Shown here one piece after another: positions 51,408 through 59,516 of a stretch of 64,000 bases of DNA. The stretch comes from Acidobacteria bacterium RIFCSPLOWO2_12_FULL_66_21. Lineage in GTDB: Bacteria; Acidobacteriota; Vicinamibacteria; Vicinamibacterales; 2-12-FULL-66-21. The stretch is from contig MELC01000042.1 of the NCBI GenBank assembly GCA_001767455.1, forward strand, positions 72,068 through 136,067, in the 5' to 3' direction. Under the pieces are notes generated by a model. The model had not been told where the DNA came from. It did not search any database and saw only the letters and a list, made by a program, of their open reading frames with translations. Numbering within the stretch: the stretch's first letter is position 1; each line of letters begins with the position of its first letter. Both the position numbers and the translations under genes were made by a program.

Positions 51408-53510
51408 ATGTACAAGAGCATCTACGTTCCCGTCGACAACTCGGACTACTCCAACCGCGCCGTCGCCTGCGCCCTCGCGCTCGGCAAGGCATTCGACGCG
51501 AAGCTGGCCGGCTGCCATGTCTACGCGGCGAGGCTCCACGACTATCGCTTCAGGCAGATGGAGTACACGCTGCCCGAGGAGTACATCGATGAAGTGGAGC
51601 TCGAGCGCCAGCGGAAGATCCACGACAGCCTGATCACGATGGGCCTCAAGCTCATCTCCGACAGCTACCTCGATGGCATGTCGCGGCTCTGCCGTGAGTC
51701 GAACCTCGAGTTCGAGCCTCGGATGATGGACGGGAAGCATCACGTCGAGATCCTCAAGGATCTGGACGGCTCACCGCACGATCTGGTCGTCATCGGCGCC
51801 CTGGGCATCGGGCGCGCCAAGGACAGCGTGATCGGCTCCGTCTGCGAACGCGTCGCCCGTCAGTGCGACCGTGACGTCTGGGTGGTCAAGCACGTTCCGG
51901 AAGCGGGCGATCCGGAGCGCGACACGATCCTGGTCGGCATCGACGGAAGTCCCCAGTCGTTCGGCGCGCTGATGACCGCCATCGAACTGGCCCGCGCGTT
52001 CAACAAGAAGGTCGAGACGATCGCCGTCTACGATCCCTACCTCCACTACTCCGTCTTCAACGGCATCGTCGGGGTGCTCACCGAGCAGGCGGCGAAGGTC
52101 TTCCGCTTCGAGGAGCAGAATCAGCTCCACGAGGAGATCATCGACACCGGTCTGGCGCAGATCTACCAGTCCCATCTCGAAGTCTGCGACCAGATGGTCA
52201 AGGAGCTGGGTTTCGAGGTCAAGAAGACGCTCGTGGACGGCAAGGCCTTCCAGAAGGTCCTCGACCACGCGCGCAAGACGAATCCCTGGCTCCTCGTCGT
52301 CGGACGGATCGGCGTCCACAGCTCGAGAGACGAGAAGGGGCTCGGGAGCAACGCGGAGAACCTCCTCCGCGCCGCCCCCTGCGATGTCCTCCTGTCCACG
52401 CGCCTCGAGGTGCCGCGGCTCGACCTGCGCGCCGAGGAGGCCGTCCGATGGACGCCCGAAGCCGAGGCGCGCATGACGCACGTGCCCGAGCAGGTCAAGG
52501 GGATCGCCCGCACGGGCGTCCTTCGCCTGGCGCTCGAGAAGGGCCATTCGGTGATTACCAGCGCGGTGATTGACGAAGCGATGGATCGGTTCATGCCGAA
52601 GCGCGCCCAGGACGCCACGAAGGCGCTGGCGGAGGCGGTGGCGCTCGAGCGGGCGAAGTCGCGCCCCGTGTCGATGTGCCGCTCCTGCGGCGTCACGGCC
52701 ACGCAGCCCGACGCCGTGCGGTGCACCGTCTGCGGCGCCTCGGACTTCGAAGTGATCTCGCAGGAGATGATCGAGAAGATCGCGGCGGTCGAGGGAGGAC
52801 TTCAGGAAGAGACCACCTACGACGGGCGCAAGCTTCGCTGGACCGAGGAGGCCAGGAAAGGCCTCTGGACGATGAAGAACGCCTATCAGCGGCGACGCGT
52901 GAAGGCGCGTGTCGAAAAGAGCGCGCGCATGAAGAGGCTCGACGCGATCACGCTCGACTTCGCCCGTCAGGTGATCGAGGAGGAGACTGGCGCGCCCCTT
53001 GAGATCGCGGTCCCCTCCCCCGACGCGAGGCGCGCCAGCCTCGCCGAAGCGTCAGCGGAGGCGGGCGGGGCGAAGGTCTCCGGTCTAGATAATGCCCCCC
53101 GGCTGATTGCCCGCGACGACCGCAAGAACCCCCTGATCTCGACCTTCGAGTGGACCGGCGAGGCCGCGCAGCGGATCCTCCGGGTCCCAGCCGGTTTCAT
53201 GCGGAACAAGACGCAGGAGAGGATCGAGGTGCTCGCACGGGAACGCGCCACAGCCTGCCGCGCCGAAGCCCCTGGCGAAGGCGGGGCGGCGATCGACCTC
53301 GCGCTCGTCGAGGAGGGGATCGAGATCGGCAAGCGGATGATGGCCGAGATGATCGCGACCTACCCGTCACAGGGCAAGAGTCCTGCAGCCGTGGCTTCGA
53401 GCGCGCCAGCTCAGGAAGCCCCGAGCGCGGAGGCGGCGCCGCGGCCAGCAGCGGGTGGCGGTTACCTCAACGAGGTGAGGTCGATGGGGGTCAATCCACG
53501 CCAGGTCTGA
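51408..53510 (+). CDS. Tandem UspA protein with three PCP_red-like domains and a zinc ribbon
   Basis: 700 residues. Two universal-stress domains (about 1-160 and 165-330; IYVPVDNSDYSN, VIGALGIGRAKDSVIGSV; ILVGIDGSPQSF, VVGRIGVHSSRDEKG). Residues about 347-395 (WTPEAEARMTHVPEQVKGIAR then ITSAVIDEAMDRFMP) match the small C-terminal domain of protochlorophyllide reductase BchB (PCP_red); two more such copies at about 475-525 and 580-665. Between lies a zinc ribbon CRSCG...CTVCG. Two GCCGAAGC-type repeats are in frame (about 545-560 and 617-627). Last gene of the cluster, maybe a regulator or assembly factor. Confidence 0.85.
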   Translation: MYKSIYVPVDNSDYSNRAVACALALGKAFDAKLAGCHVYAARLHDYRFRQMEYTLPEEYIDEVELERQRKIHDSLITMGLKLISDSYLDGMSRLCRESNLEFEPRMMDGKHHVEILKDLDGSPHDLVVIGALGIGRAKDSVIGSVCERVARQCDRDVWVVKHVPEAGDPERDTILVGIDGSPQSFGALMTAIELARAFNKKVETIAVYDPYLHYSVFNGIVGVLTEQAAKVFRFEEQNQLHEEIIDTGLAQIYQSHLEVCDQMVKELGFEVKKTLVDGKAFQKVLDHARKTNPWLLVVGRIGVHSSRDEKGLGSNAENLLRAAPCDVLLSTRLEVPRLDLRAEEAVRWTPEAEARMTHVPEQVKGIARTGVLRLALEKGHSVITSAVIDEAMDRFMPKRAQDATKALAEAVALERAKSRPVSMCRSCGVTATQPDAVRCTVCGASDFEVISQEMIEKIAAVEGGLQEETTYDGRKLRWTEEARKGLWTMKNAYQRRRVKARVEKSARMKRLDAITLDFARQVIEEETGAPLEIAVPSPDARRASLAEASAEAGGAKVSGLDNAPRLIARDDRKNPLISTFEWTGEAAQRILRVPAGFMRNKTQERIEVLARERATACRAEAPGEGGAAIDLALVEEGIEIGKRMMAEMIATYPSQGKSPAAVASSAPAQEAPSAEAAPRPAAGGGYLNEVRSMGVNPRQV

Positions 53511-53538
53511 TCTGTCTCGGGAACGAGGCACTGTGCAG

Positions 53539-53640
53539 GTGCGAGCGAGCGGAAGCGAGCGAGCCACGCGAGCGGAGCGGGGCCTGGGGCCCCCGCGAGC
53601 GAGCGGGTAAGGGGGTCCGAGGGACGAAGTCCCCCGGTCT
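53539..53640 (+). repeat. 5' hairpin repeat, copy E
   Basis: GAGCG-rich part, GGGGCCCCC (near 53586), and hairpin 53618-53636 with one mismatch (CGAGGGAC/GTCCCCCG, loop GAA). Ends 7 bases before the ATG at 53644. Confidence 0.87.
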
Positions 53641-53643
53641 AGG

Positions 53644-54525
53644 ATGAGTTCCTATCGCTTCTGCCGCTCGGACGACATCGCGCTTCTCGCCGACGCGCTG
53701 AATCGCTGCTGGTCTCCGTACTTTCCAGGCGAGCCGGCCGTAACGCCGGCATCGTTCAAGCGGTCGATCCGCGACCTCCAGATCTGGTGCAGCAGCTGCA
53801 TGGTCGCCTTCTCGGGTTCCGACCCGATCGGCGTCCTGATCGGCGCCAAGCGGCCGTCCGGTACCCTCGTCCACAAGATCGCCGTCCATCCCGATCATCG
53901 GCGGCAGGGTCATGGCCGCCACCTGCTCGCGTCGCTCGGCTCGAAGCTCGCGATTCTCGGCCCCCCCCGGATCATCGCCGAAATACCCGAGACCCTCGCC
54001 CCTGCCTGCGAACTGTTCAGCGCAAGCGGGTATGTCCAGGAATCGCTGCTGACAGACTACGTTCTTCAGTGTGAAGGCCCTTCGAATCGCGCAGAGTTCC
54101 CGCGCTCGCTCGGGGCAGGCGATCACGACGCAGGTTTCGTGATTCCTGCCACGGTCGACGATCTCGCCGCCAATGATCTCCTCGGAGAGGCTCATCCGCA
54201 GGTTTGCTGGGAGCGCTCGGTCGAGACCCTCACGGCAAGGAAGGACGACATCGAAGGACTAGCCGTCGCTTCCGACGAGCGAATCGAGGCGTACGTCCTT
54301 TACGTGAGCTCGACGGGTGAGATTGTGTCGCTCCGCTCTTTCATCGACGACGGTGGAGCCCGTTTGAAGCAACTGCTCTCCCGACTCGGCATGGGGACGT
54401 TCCGATTCCCAAAGGTGAACCCGGCGGAACTCTCGAAGGAATGCCTGCAGATGCTCGGCTTCCGCCCCGCCGGCGGGCATCGACTCTACGCGGCGACCCT
54501 TCGACAGGGCTCAGGGTCGCCCTGA
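53644..54525 (+). CDS. GNAT acetyltransferase with a duplicated fold
   Basis: 293 residues. The first GNAT domain has the acetyl-CoA loop HPDHRRQGHGRHLLASL (about 83-100) after KIAV; the second half (about 155-285) is a GNAT-like domain without a clear loop, ending in LGFRPAGGHRLYAATLRQ. The final residues (QGSGSP) come from a CTTCGACAGGGCTCAGGG repeat that includes the stop codon. A broken second copy of the C-terminal half lies at 59517-59871. Confidence 0.85.
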   Translation: MSSYRFCRSDDIALLADALNRCWSPYFPGEPAVTPASFKRSIRDLQIWCSSCMVAFSGSDPIGVLIGAKRPSGTLVHKIAVHPDHRRQGHGRHLLASLGSKLAILGPPRIIAEIPETLAPACELFSASGYVQESLLTDYVLQCEGPSNRAEFPRSLGAGDHDAGFVIPATVDDLAANDLLGEAHPQVCWERSVETLTARKDDIEGLAVASDERIEAYVLYVSSTGEIVSLRSFIDDGGARLKQLLSRLGMGTFRFPKVNPAELSKECLQMLGFRPAGGHRLYAATLRQGSGSP

Positions 54526-54604
54526 GCATCGTCGAAGGGCGAGGGCGCGGTCCGAGTAGGCCTCGAACGTGTGCCGCGGCGTCGTCGCGGTGTTCGTTCG
54601 CGCC

Positions 54605-54715
54605 GTGACAGGGTCACGGAAGGGCAAGAGGGGAACAGAGCGACAGGCTGCCAGGGCAACAGGGAGACGGGACGGGACGACGGGCTGCCACAGGGCGACA
54701 GGGCCGTAGTAATCT
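54605..54715. repeat. GACAGGG-type tandem units, left arm around the DUF2277 gene
   Basis: Degenerate GACAGGG/CACGGAAGGG/ACGGGACG units fill the gap before the DUF2277 gene. The reverse-complement type (CCCTGTTCCCC) fills the gap behind it (54992-55096), so the gene is flanked by inverted arms. The preceding 54498-54550 holds a CCTTCGAC...GTCGAAGG palindrome. Confidence 0.7.
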
Positions 54716-54721
54716 CTTTGG

Positions 54722-54991
54722 ATGTGCCGCAATATCAAGACCCTGTTCAACTTCGAGCCGCCCGCCACCGACGCTGAGATTCACGATGCGTCGCTGCAGT
54801 TCGTGCGGAAGCTGTCCGGGTTCACCAAGCCATCAAAAGCGAACGAAGAGGCATTCGGTCGAGCGATCGACGAAATCGCAGCGGCGGCGCGCAAGTTGAT
54901 CGACTCCCTCGTGACGAATGCGGAGCCGCGAGATCGAGAAGAGTACGCCGCGCGTTTGAAAGAGCGCTCGGCCGCGCGCTTTGCTCGCTGA
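54722..54991 (+). CDS. DUF2277 family protein
   Basis: 89 residues. The N-terminus MCRNIKTLFNFEPPAT and QFVRKLSGFTKPSKANEEAF are near-invariant in DUF2277, a small all-helical family of unknown role in Actinobacteria and Acidobacteria. No Shine-Dalgarno is visible; start fixed by the conserved MCRNI. Confidence 0.88.
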   Translation: MCRNIKTLFNFEPPATDAEIHDASLQFVRKLSGFTKPSKANEEAFGRAIDEIAAAARKLIDSLVTNAEPRDREEYAARLKERSAARFAR

Positions 54992-55096
54992 TCCCGTTCC
55001 CCGTGTTCCCCTGTTCCCCCTGGTTTCCCCGTTTGCCTGTTACCCTGTGTCCCCGATCCTGTGCCACCGTGACACCGTGCCCCTGTAGCCCTGACA
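54992..55096. repeat. CCCTGTTCCCC-type tandem units, right arm
   Basis: Degenerate CCCGTTCCCC, CCTGTTACCCTGTG and CCGTGACACCGTG units, inverse in sense to those at 54605-54715, reaching the stop of the ADOP gene. Confidence 0.7.
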
Positions 55097-55098
55097 CG

Positions 55099-57774
55099 CT
55101 ACTCCACGCGCAAGGCGACAGTGGGCGCGATCCGTGAGGCCGCGCGAGCGGGGAAATAGCTGGCGAGCAGCCCAATCGTCCCGAGCACCAGCGCCGCGAG
55201 CGCCATCGAGACAGGATCCCGCGGCTTCAGTCCGAACAGGAACGTTTCGGCGAACCTGCCGCTCATCATCGCGAGGACGAGCCCTGTCGCCAGTCCGATT
55301 CCCACGAGCACACCACCCTCGCGCAGCACCATCGCGATCACGTTCCTGCGCGACGCCCCGAGCGCCATGCGCACGCCGATTTCGTTCGTCCGGCGCGTGA
55401 CGGTGTAGGCAATCACTCCGTAGAGCCCGACGATGGCGAGGGCGGCGGCGATCGAGCCGAAGAACGACGAGAGGGTGGCCATCAGCCGCTCGCGGATCAG
55501 CGTGCGGTCGATGAACGCGTCGAGCATCGTGAACGAGACGCCGATGCTGGGATCGAGCTCGCGCATCGACTGGACGATCGACGCGGTCATCGCCGTCGGC
55601 TCGAGACGTCCACGGACCGCGACCATCACCCCGCGGCCGGGACCCGTCTCCTGCATCGTGGCCAGGTACGCGACCGGAGCCGGTCCTTCGCGGAGACTCA
55701 GGTACTTCGAGTCTGCGACGACGCCGACGACCTCGTACTCCGTCGGCGGCGACGAGGGCGTGGCTTCCTGGATGAACCGGCCGCCAACGGCGTTGCCGCC
55801 GTCGAACATCGCCGCGAGCGTCTGGTTGACGATCGCGACGCGCGGAGCGGAGGTCGTGTCCTTGGCGGCGTCGAAGTCGCGTCCCATTCGAACGGGCACA
55901 TGGAAGGTGTCGAAGTAGCCCTGGCTCACGCGGTTGAGGCGGACGTTGACCGCCTTCGGGCCCGACGCCTTCTGCAGCATCAGGTCGTTCCCCCACGCAT
56001 CCCCGCTCACCGGCACCATCGCCGTCGTCGCTGCGGCTTCGATGCCGGGCACCGCGCGGAGGCGATCGACGATCGCCTGCCTGTAGGCAGTCCGCTGCTC
56101 CGGTGCGATCGCGACGCGCCGATAGTCCACGACGGTGATGACGACGTTGCGGGCAAATCCCGTGTCGACGCTCGAGAGATTGCGCAGCGTGCGCGTGAAG
56201 AGCAGCGCGCCGAACAGCATGACCACCGACACCGCGACCTGCGCGACGACCAGGCCGCGGCGGAGCGCGCTGCCCTGACGCGTGGCCGTGAGCCCGCGGC
56301 CGGCGTTCTTCATCATGGCGCCGGGGCCGAGGCGTGTCGCGCGAAGCGCGGGCGTCAGTCCGAACAGCAGGCACGTGACCGCCGCAAGTCCCACGGTGAA
56401 CGCGACCATCCGCCAGTCGAGCGGTAGGCTCAGGACGATCTCGTGCGCATCGCCGTCGACGAATGCGACGAGGGCGTCGCCGAGCACGCGCGCGAGCAGG
56501 AATCCCCCGAGGGCGCCGATCGTCGAAAGGACGACGCTTTCGGTGAGGAGCTGCCGGACGACCCGCCCGCGCGAGGCGCCGAGGCCGAGCCGGATGGCGA
56601 TCTCGTGCGCGCGCGCGCTGGCGCGGGCCAGCATCAGGTTGGCCAGGTTGGCGCAGGCGATGAGCAGGACGAGCGCGGCGAGCGCGAGCAGCAGCCACAG
56701 CGGAGACTCGTAGACCTCGCGAAGGTAGGAGACGCCCGTCGCCGCCGGGAGCGCGTGCAGCTTCATCCCGAGATACCTCGAGACGCTGACCGGCGGATAG
56801 TTCGGCTTCAGCGTCGTCTGGAAGATGCCGGAGGACAACGCGTTCAGGTGTGCGCTCGCCTGATCGATCGTGACGCCGGGCTTCAAGCGTCCCATCACGA
56901 TCAGCCACCAGTCGGTTCCAGAATCGAGGCGCTCGGGCCGGCCGCTGAGCGCCTGGTCCGCGCAGATTGGCACCGCGACGTCGAACGAGCGGCCGACCTC
57001 CAGGCCGAAGAACGACGGCGGCGCTACGCCGACGATTTCGACCGGGCGTGCATTGAGCGTCACGGTCCCGCCAATCGCCGACCGGTTGCCGCCGAACTCA
57101 CGCTGCCAGAACGCGTGGCTCAGCACCGCGCGCGGCTCGCAGCCGCGGCGGTCGTCGGCCGCCGACAGCAGGCGGCCGACCTCCGGCCTTACCTCGAGCG
57201 TGTCGAAGAAGCCGCCGCTGACGAAGAGACCCTTGGCGGGGCGCTCTTCGCCGCCCGTAGCGAGGTTGAACGACGTGGCGCCGTGGGCGAACGTGCCGCT
57301 GAACGCCTCCTGGTGATCGCGGATCTGCTCCCAGATCGGATTCGAGACGCTCTGACGCCAGGTGGCGAAGTTCCCGCGGGCGCCCTCCATGTCGGCGGGC
57401 GTGATCTCGACGAGCTCGTACGGCCGCGCGACAGGCAGAGAGCGGAGTCGCAGGGCATCGATCACCTGGAAGATCGCGGCGTTGGCGCCGATGCCGAGCG
57501 CGAGCGACAGGATCGCGACGAACGAGAAGGCGGGCGCGCGGCGGAGCAGACGCACGGCGTACCGCAGGTCCTGCGCGAGCCGCTCGAGGCGCGTCCAGCC
57601 CCACATCTCGCGCGTGACCTCCTGCACCTGCGCGACGTTGCCGAACTCGCGGCGCGCCGCGGCCGCGGCGGACGCGGGGTCCTCTCCGCGCTCGATCCGA
57701 TCGCGCGTGGACATCTCGATGTGCGTGCGCAGCTCTTCCTGCAGCTCGCGGTCCCTGTCGCGGCGGCGGGTCAT
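55099..57774 (-). CDS. ADOP-family permease (MacB/FtsX duplicated)
   Basis: 891 residues. N-terminal cytoplasmic helices with RDRELQEELRTHIEM and AARREFGN, typical of ADOP; first FtsX helix (AFSFVAILSLALGIGANAAIF), PCD domain, FtsX one (LIACANLANLMLARASARAHEIAIRLGLGAS), second PCD and FtsX two (GLYGVIAYTVTRRTNEIGVRMALGASRRNV), end RIAPTVALR. It has no ATPase of its own in the operon. ATG overlaps the PadR stop, a classical ADOP-PadR pair in Acidobacteria. Confidence 0.95.
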   Translation of the reverse strand: MTRRRDRDRELQEELRTHIEMSTRDRIERGEDPASAAAAARREFGNVAQVQEVTREMWGWTRLERLAQDLRYAVRLLRRAPAFSFVAILSLALGIGANAAIFQVIDALRLRSLPVARPYELVEITPADMEGARGNFATWRQSVSNPIWEQIRDHQEAFSGTFAHGATSFNLATGGEERPAKGLFVSGGFFDTLEVRPEVGRLLSAADDRRGCEPRAVLSHAFWQREFGGNRSAIGGTVTLNARPVEIVGVAPPSFFGLEVGRSFDVAVPICADQALSGRPERLDSGTDWWLIVMGRLKPGVTIDQASAHLNALSSGIFQTTLKPNYPPVSVSRYLGMKLHALPAATGVSYLREVYESPLWLLLALAALVLLIACANLANLMLARASARAHEIAIRLGLGASRGRVVRQLLTESVVLSTIGALGGFLLARVLGDALVAFVDGDAHEIVLSLPLDWRMVAFTVGLAAVTCLLFGLTPALRATRLGPGAMMKNAGRGLTATRQGSALRRGLVVAQVAVSVVMLFGALLFTRTLRNLSSVDTGFARNVVITVVDYRRVAIAPEQRTAYRQAIVDRLRAVPGIEAAATTAMVPVSGDAWGNDLMLQKASGPKAVNVRLNRVSQGYFDTFHVPVRMGRDFDAAKDTTSAPRVAIVNQTLAAMFDGGNAVGGRFIQEATPSSPPTEYEVVGVVADSKYLSLREGPAPVAYLATMQETGPGRGVMVAVRGRLEPTAMTASIVQSMRELDPSIGVSFTMLDAFIDRTLIRERLMATLSSFFGSIAAALAIVGLYGVIAYTVTRRTNEIGVRMALGASRRNVIAMVLREGGVLVGIGLATGLVLAMMSGRFAETFLFGLKPRDPVSMALAALVLGTIGLLASYFPARAASRIAPTVALRVE

Positions 57775-58148
57775 GACGCCTCCTCCGGTTTGACGGCGTT
57801 CAGAATGCCGCCCATCGCCTGTACGAGCTGGTCCCACTTCGACCGTTCGGAGACGAGCTGCCGTTTGCCGGCCGCCGTCAGGCGATAGACGCGCGTGCGC
57901 TGCTTGTTCTCCGAGATCTTCCACGCGGCGGCAATCAGCTTCTGCCGCTCGAGCCGATGGAGCGCGGGATAGAGCGAGCCGGTGTCGACCTGCAGGACCT
58001 CGCTGGAGTTCGCGCGGATGGCCTGCGCGATCGTGTAACCGTGCTGCGGCCCCCACCGGAGCGTCTGGAGGACGAGGAGGTCGAGCGTGCCCTGGAGCAG
58101 CTCGATGCGGTTCTGGTAACGCGTCTTCTTGACCATGGCTGTTGACAT
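57771..58148 (-). CDS. PadR-family transcriptional regulator
   Basis: 125 residues from ATG 58148; 58136 (MVKKTRYQ) is an alternative and 58163 is unlikely because it lies in the operator. ELLQGTLDLLVLQTLRWGPQHGYTIAQAI, then VDTGSLYPALHRLERQKLI and a basic wing (ENKQRTRVYRLTAAGKR) form the PadR winged helix. It probably represses its own operon with the ADOP gene; inducer unknown. Confidence 0.92.
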   Translation of the reverse strand: MSTAMVKKTRYQNRIELLQGTLDLLVLQTLRWGPQHGYTIAQAIRANSSEVLQVDTGSLYPALHRLERQKLIAAAWKISENKQRTRVYRLTAAGKRQLVSERSKWDQLVQAMGGILNAVKPEEAS

Positions 58149-58162
58149 CCTACACCCATGCA

Positions 58163-58177
58163 TGTAGCTTGTCTACA
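58163..58177. promoter_or_regulatory. Probable PadR operator
   Basis: TGTAG-CTTGT-CTACA, a perfect 5-bp inverted repeat with 5-bp centre, ends 15 bases before the padR start. It resembles known PadR-type sites with TGTAG...CTACA half-sites. A single TGTAGG half-site lies just beside it (about 58150-58155, minus strand). Confidence 0.65.
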
Positions 58178-58232
58178 CCCCTAGTGCTCCCGAACGCGGC
58201 AGCACACCGCCGACTGTATGGGCACGCCTAAT

Positions 58233-58367
58233 CCTAGCGAGGCTGGGCCTCAGACCATCGAGGCTCCGCCTCGCTAGGTTGCATTCTTTGATAACGCCCC
58301 GCTGACGCGGGGACGGTCTTGACCGAAAAACTTGACTCAAATGGTGCGAGTTTTTCGGGTCAAGACC
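58233..58367. repeat. Three hairpins in the padR-marR gap
   Basis: CCTAGCGAGGC (58233-58243) and GCCTCGCTAGG (58268-58278); CCCCGC-TGAC-GCGGGG (58297-58312); and a 53-bp palindrome 58315-58367 (GGTCTTGACCGAAAAACT against AGTTTTTCGGGTCAAGACC, one bulge). The 349-bp gap 58149-58497 has no gene. The last palindrome has an A/T-rich part and could be a bidirectional terminator. Confidence 0.75.
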
Positions 58368-58497
58368 TCTAGGTCGAACGACTCGTTGAGCGGCGCGGTA
58401 AGCGGCTGCCCCTGTGACCCCGGGTGCCGATGTTCCTCGACGCCGCAGGGACAGTTCGCTTTGACGAACTATCGGCGCTGGCCTATGCTTCGCCCCC

Positions 58498-58950
58498 ATG
58501 ACCCGCGACGTCCAAACCGTCCAAACCTGGTACCCGCGGATTTTCCTGGCGTGCCACACGCGCCACGTGTCGCGCCGGACGTCGCCGCACGGGCTGTCGC
58601 CGAACGACTCCAACCTGCTCGCGCACCTTGACGAGCGCCGCCCGATCTCCCCGTCGTCCCTCGCCCGGCATCTTGGGATTGGAAGACCAGCGGCATCCGC
58701 GGCCGTGAAGCGGCTTGCGCGCATGGGTTACGTGCGCGTCTCGCGCGATCCGCGCGACGCGCGAGTCGTCCATCTCACGCTGGGGCCGAGCGGCGCGGCC
58801 GCGATGCGCGGGAGCTCGGTGCTCGAAGCGGAGCGCGTCCGACGGCTGCTCCGATCGATGCCGCCCGCGGAACGGCGCGCGGCGCTCGAAGGACTCTCGC
58901 TCCTCGGCCAGGCCGCACACCGGATGATGACGGAGAGTGACGGTGCGTAA
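58498..58950 (+). CDS. MarR-family transcriptional regulator
   Basis: 150 residues. The winged helix reads ISPSSLARHLGIGRPAASAAVKRLARMGYVRVSRDPRDARVVHLTLGP, a standard MarR DNA-binding domain; N- and C-terminal helices form the dimer. It overlaps the following gene by 14 bases, so the SRPBCC protein is a probable target or partner. Confidence 0.9.
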   Translation: MTRDVQTVQTWYPRIFLACHTRHVSRRTSPHGLSPNDSNLLAHLDERRPISPSSLARHLGIGRPAASAAVKRLARMGYVRVSRDPRDARVVHLTLGPSGAAAMRGSSVLEAERVRRLLRSMPPAERRAALEGLSLLGQAAHRMMTESDGA

Positions 58951-59440
58951 GATTGTCCTGATCGTCGTTGCAGTGCTCGTCGTCGCGATCGTCATCGTGA
59001 TCGCGATCGGCTACTCGCTGCCGGTCGCGCACACGGCGTCACGCGACGCGACGCTCGCCGTCCCGCCCGATCGCGTGTTTGCGACGCTCACCGGCGTCGA
59101 AGGGTTTCCGAAGTGGAGATCGGACGTCACACGCGTGGAAGTCCTGTCGAGGAGCCCGCTGCGATGGCGGGAAGACGGAACCAACGGAGCGATTACGTTC
59201 GAGATGGCGGAAGTGCAGCCGCCATCTCGACTCGTGACGCGAATTGCCGATACGTCGCTCGCGTTCGGCGGCTCGTGGCTCTATGAGCTCGCGCCCGCCG
59301 GAAGCGGAACGCACGTGACGATCACAGAGCGCGGCGAGGTCTACAACCCAGTATTCCGCTTCATGTCGAAGTACGTCTTCGGCCACACGGCAACGCTGGA
59401 TGCGTATCTCGCCGCGCTGCGCAAGCAGTCAGGCTCATGA
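58937..59440 (+). CDS. Membrane-anchored SRPBCC (START-like) protein
   Basis: 167 residues from GTG 58937 (or 58943). A helix IVLIVVAVLVVAIVIVIAIGY anchors a SRPBCC domain (LAVPPDRVFATLTGVEGFPKWRSDV, LAFGGSWLYELAPAGSGTHVTITERGEV). The fold binds lipids or other hydrophobic ligands. Translationally coupled to the MarR gene. Confidence 0.85.
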   Translation: MTVRKIVLIVVAVLVVAIVIVIAIGYSLPVAHTASRDATLAVPPDRVFATLTGVEGFPKWRSDVTRVEVLSRSPLRWREDGTNGAITFEMAEVQPPSRLVTRIADTSLAFGGSWLYELAPAGSGTHVTITERGEVYNPVFRFMSKYVFGHTATLDAYLAALRKQSGS

Positions 59441-59516
59441 GGCTCGTTCTTCGGCGAACGTGATGAGGTACCCGTCCGGATCCTGGACGAGGCACTCACG
59501 CAAATGGTCTCCTTGC
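59435..59516 (-). pseudogene. C-terminal fragment of a glyoxalase/VOC-family gene
   Basis: About 26 codons ending in a TGA at 59435-59437 read LRECLVQDPDGYLITFAEE, the classical end of a vicinal-oxygen-chelate protein with its DPDG motif. There is no start; the fragment stops where the GNAT fragment begins. Antisense overlap with the end of the SRPBCC gene is 6 bp. Confidence 0.7.

Noticed and set aside
41753..53510. Calling the cluster a standard alternative complex III
   Set aside because: I looked for NrfD-like ActC/ActF and for the ActD membrane protein in all frames and found none.
58315..58367. Riboswitch or small RNA in the padR-marR gap
   Set aside because: Hairpins are clear but no known riboswitch core can be recognised; left as repeats/terminator-like.
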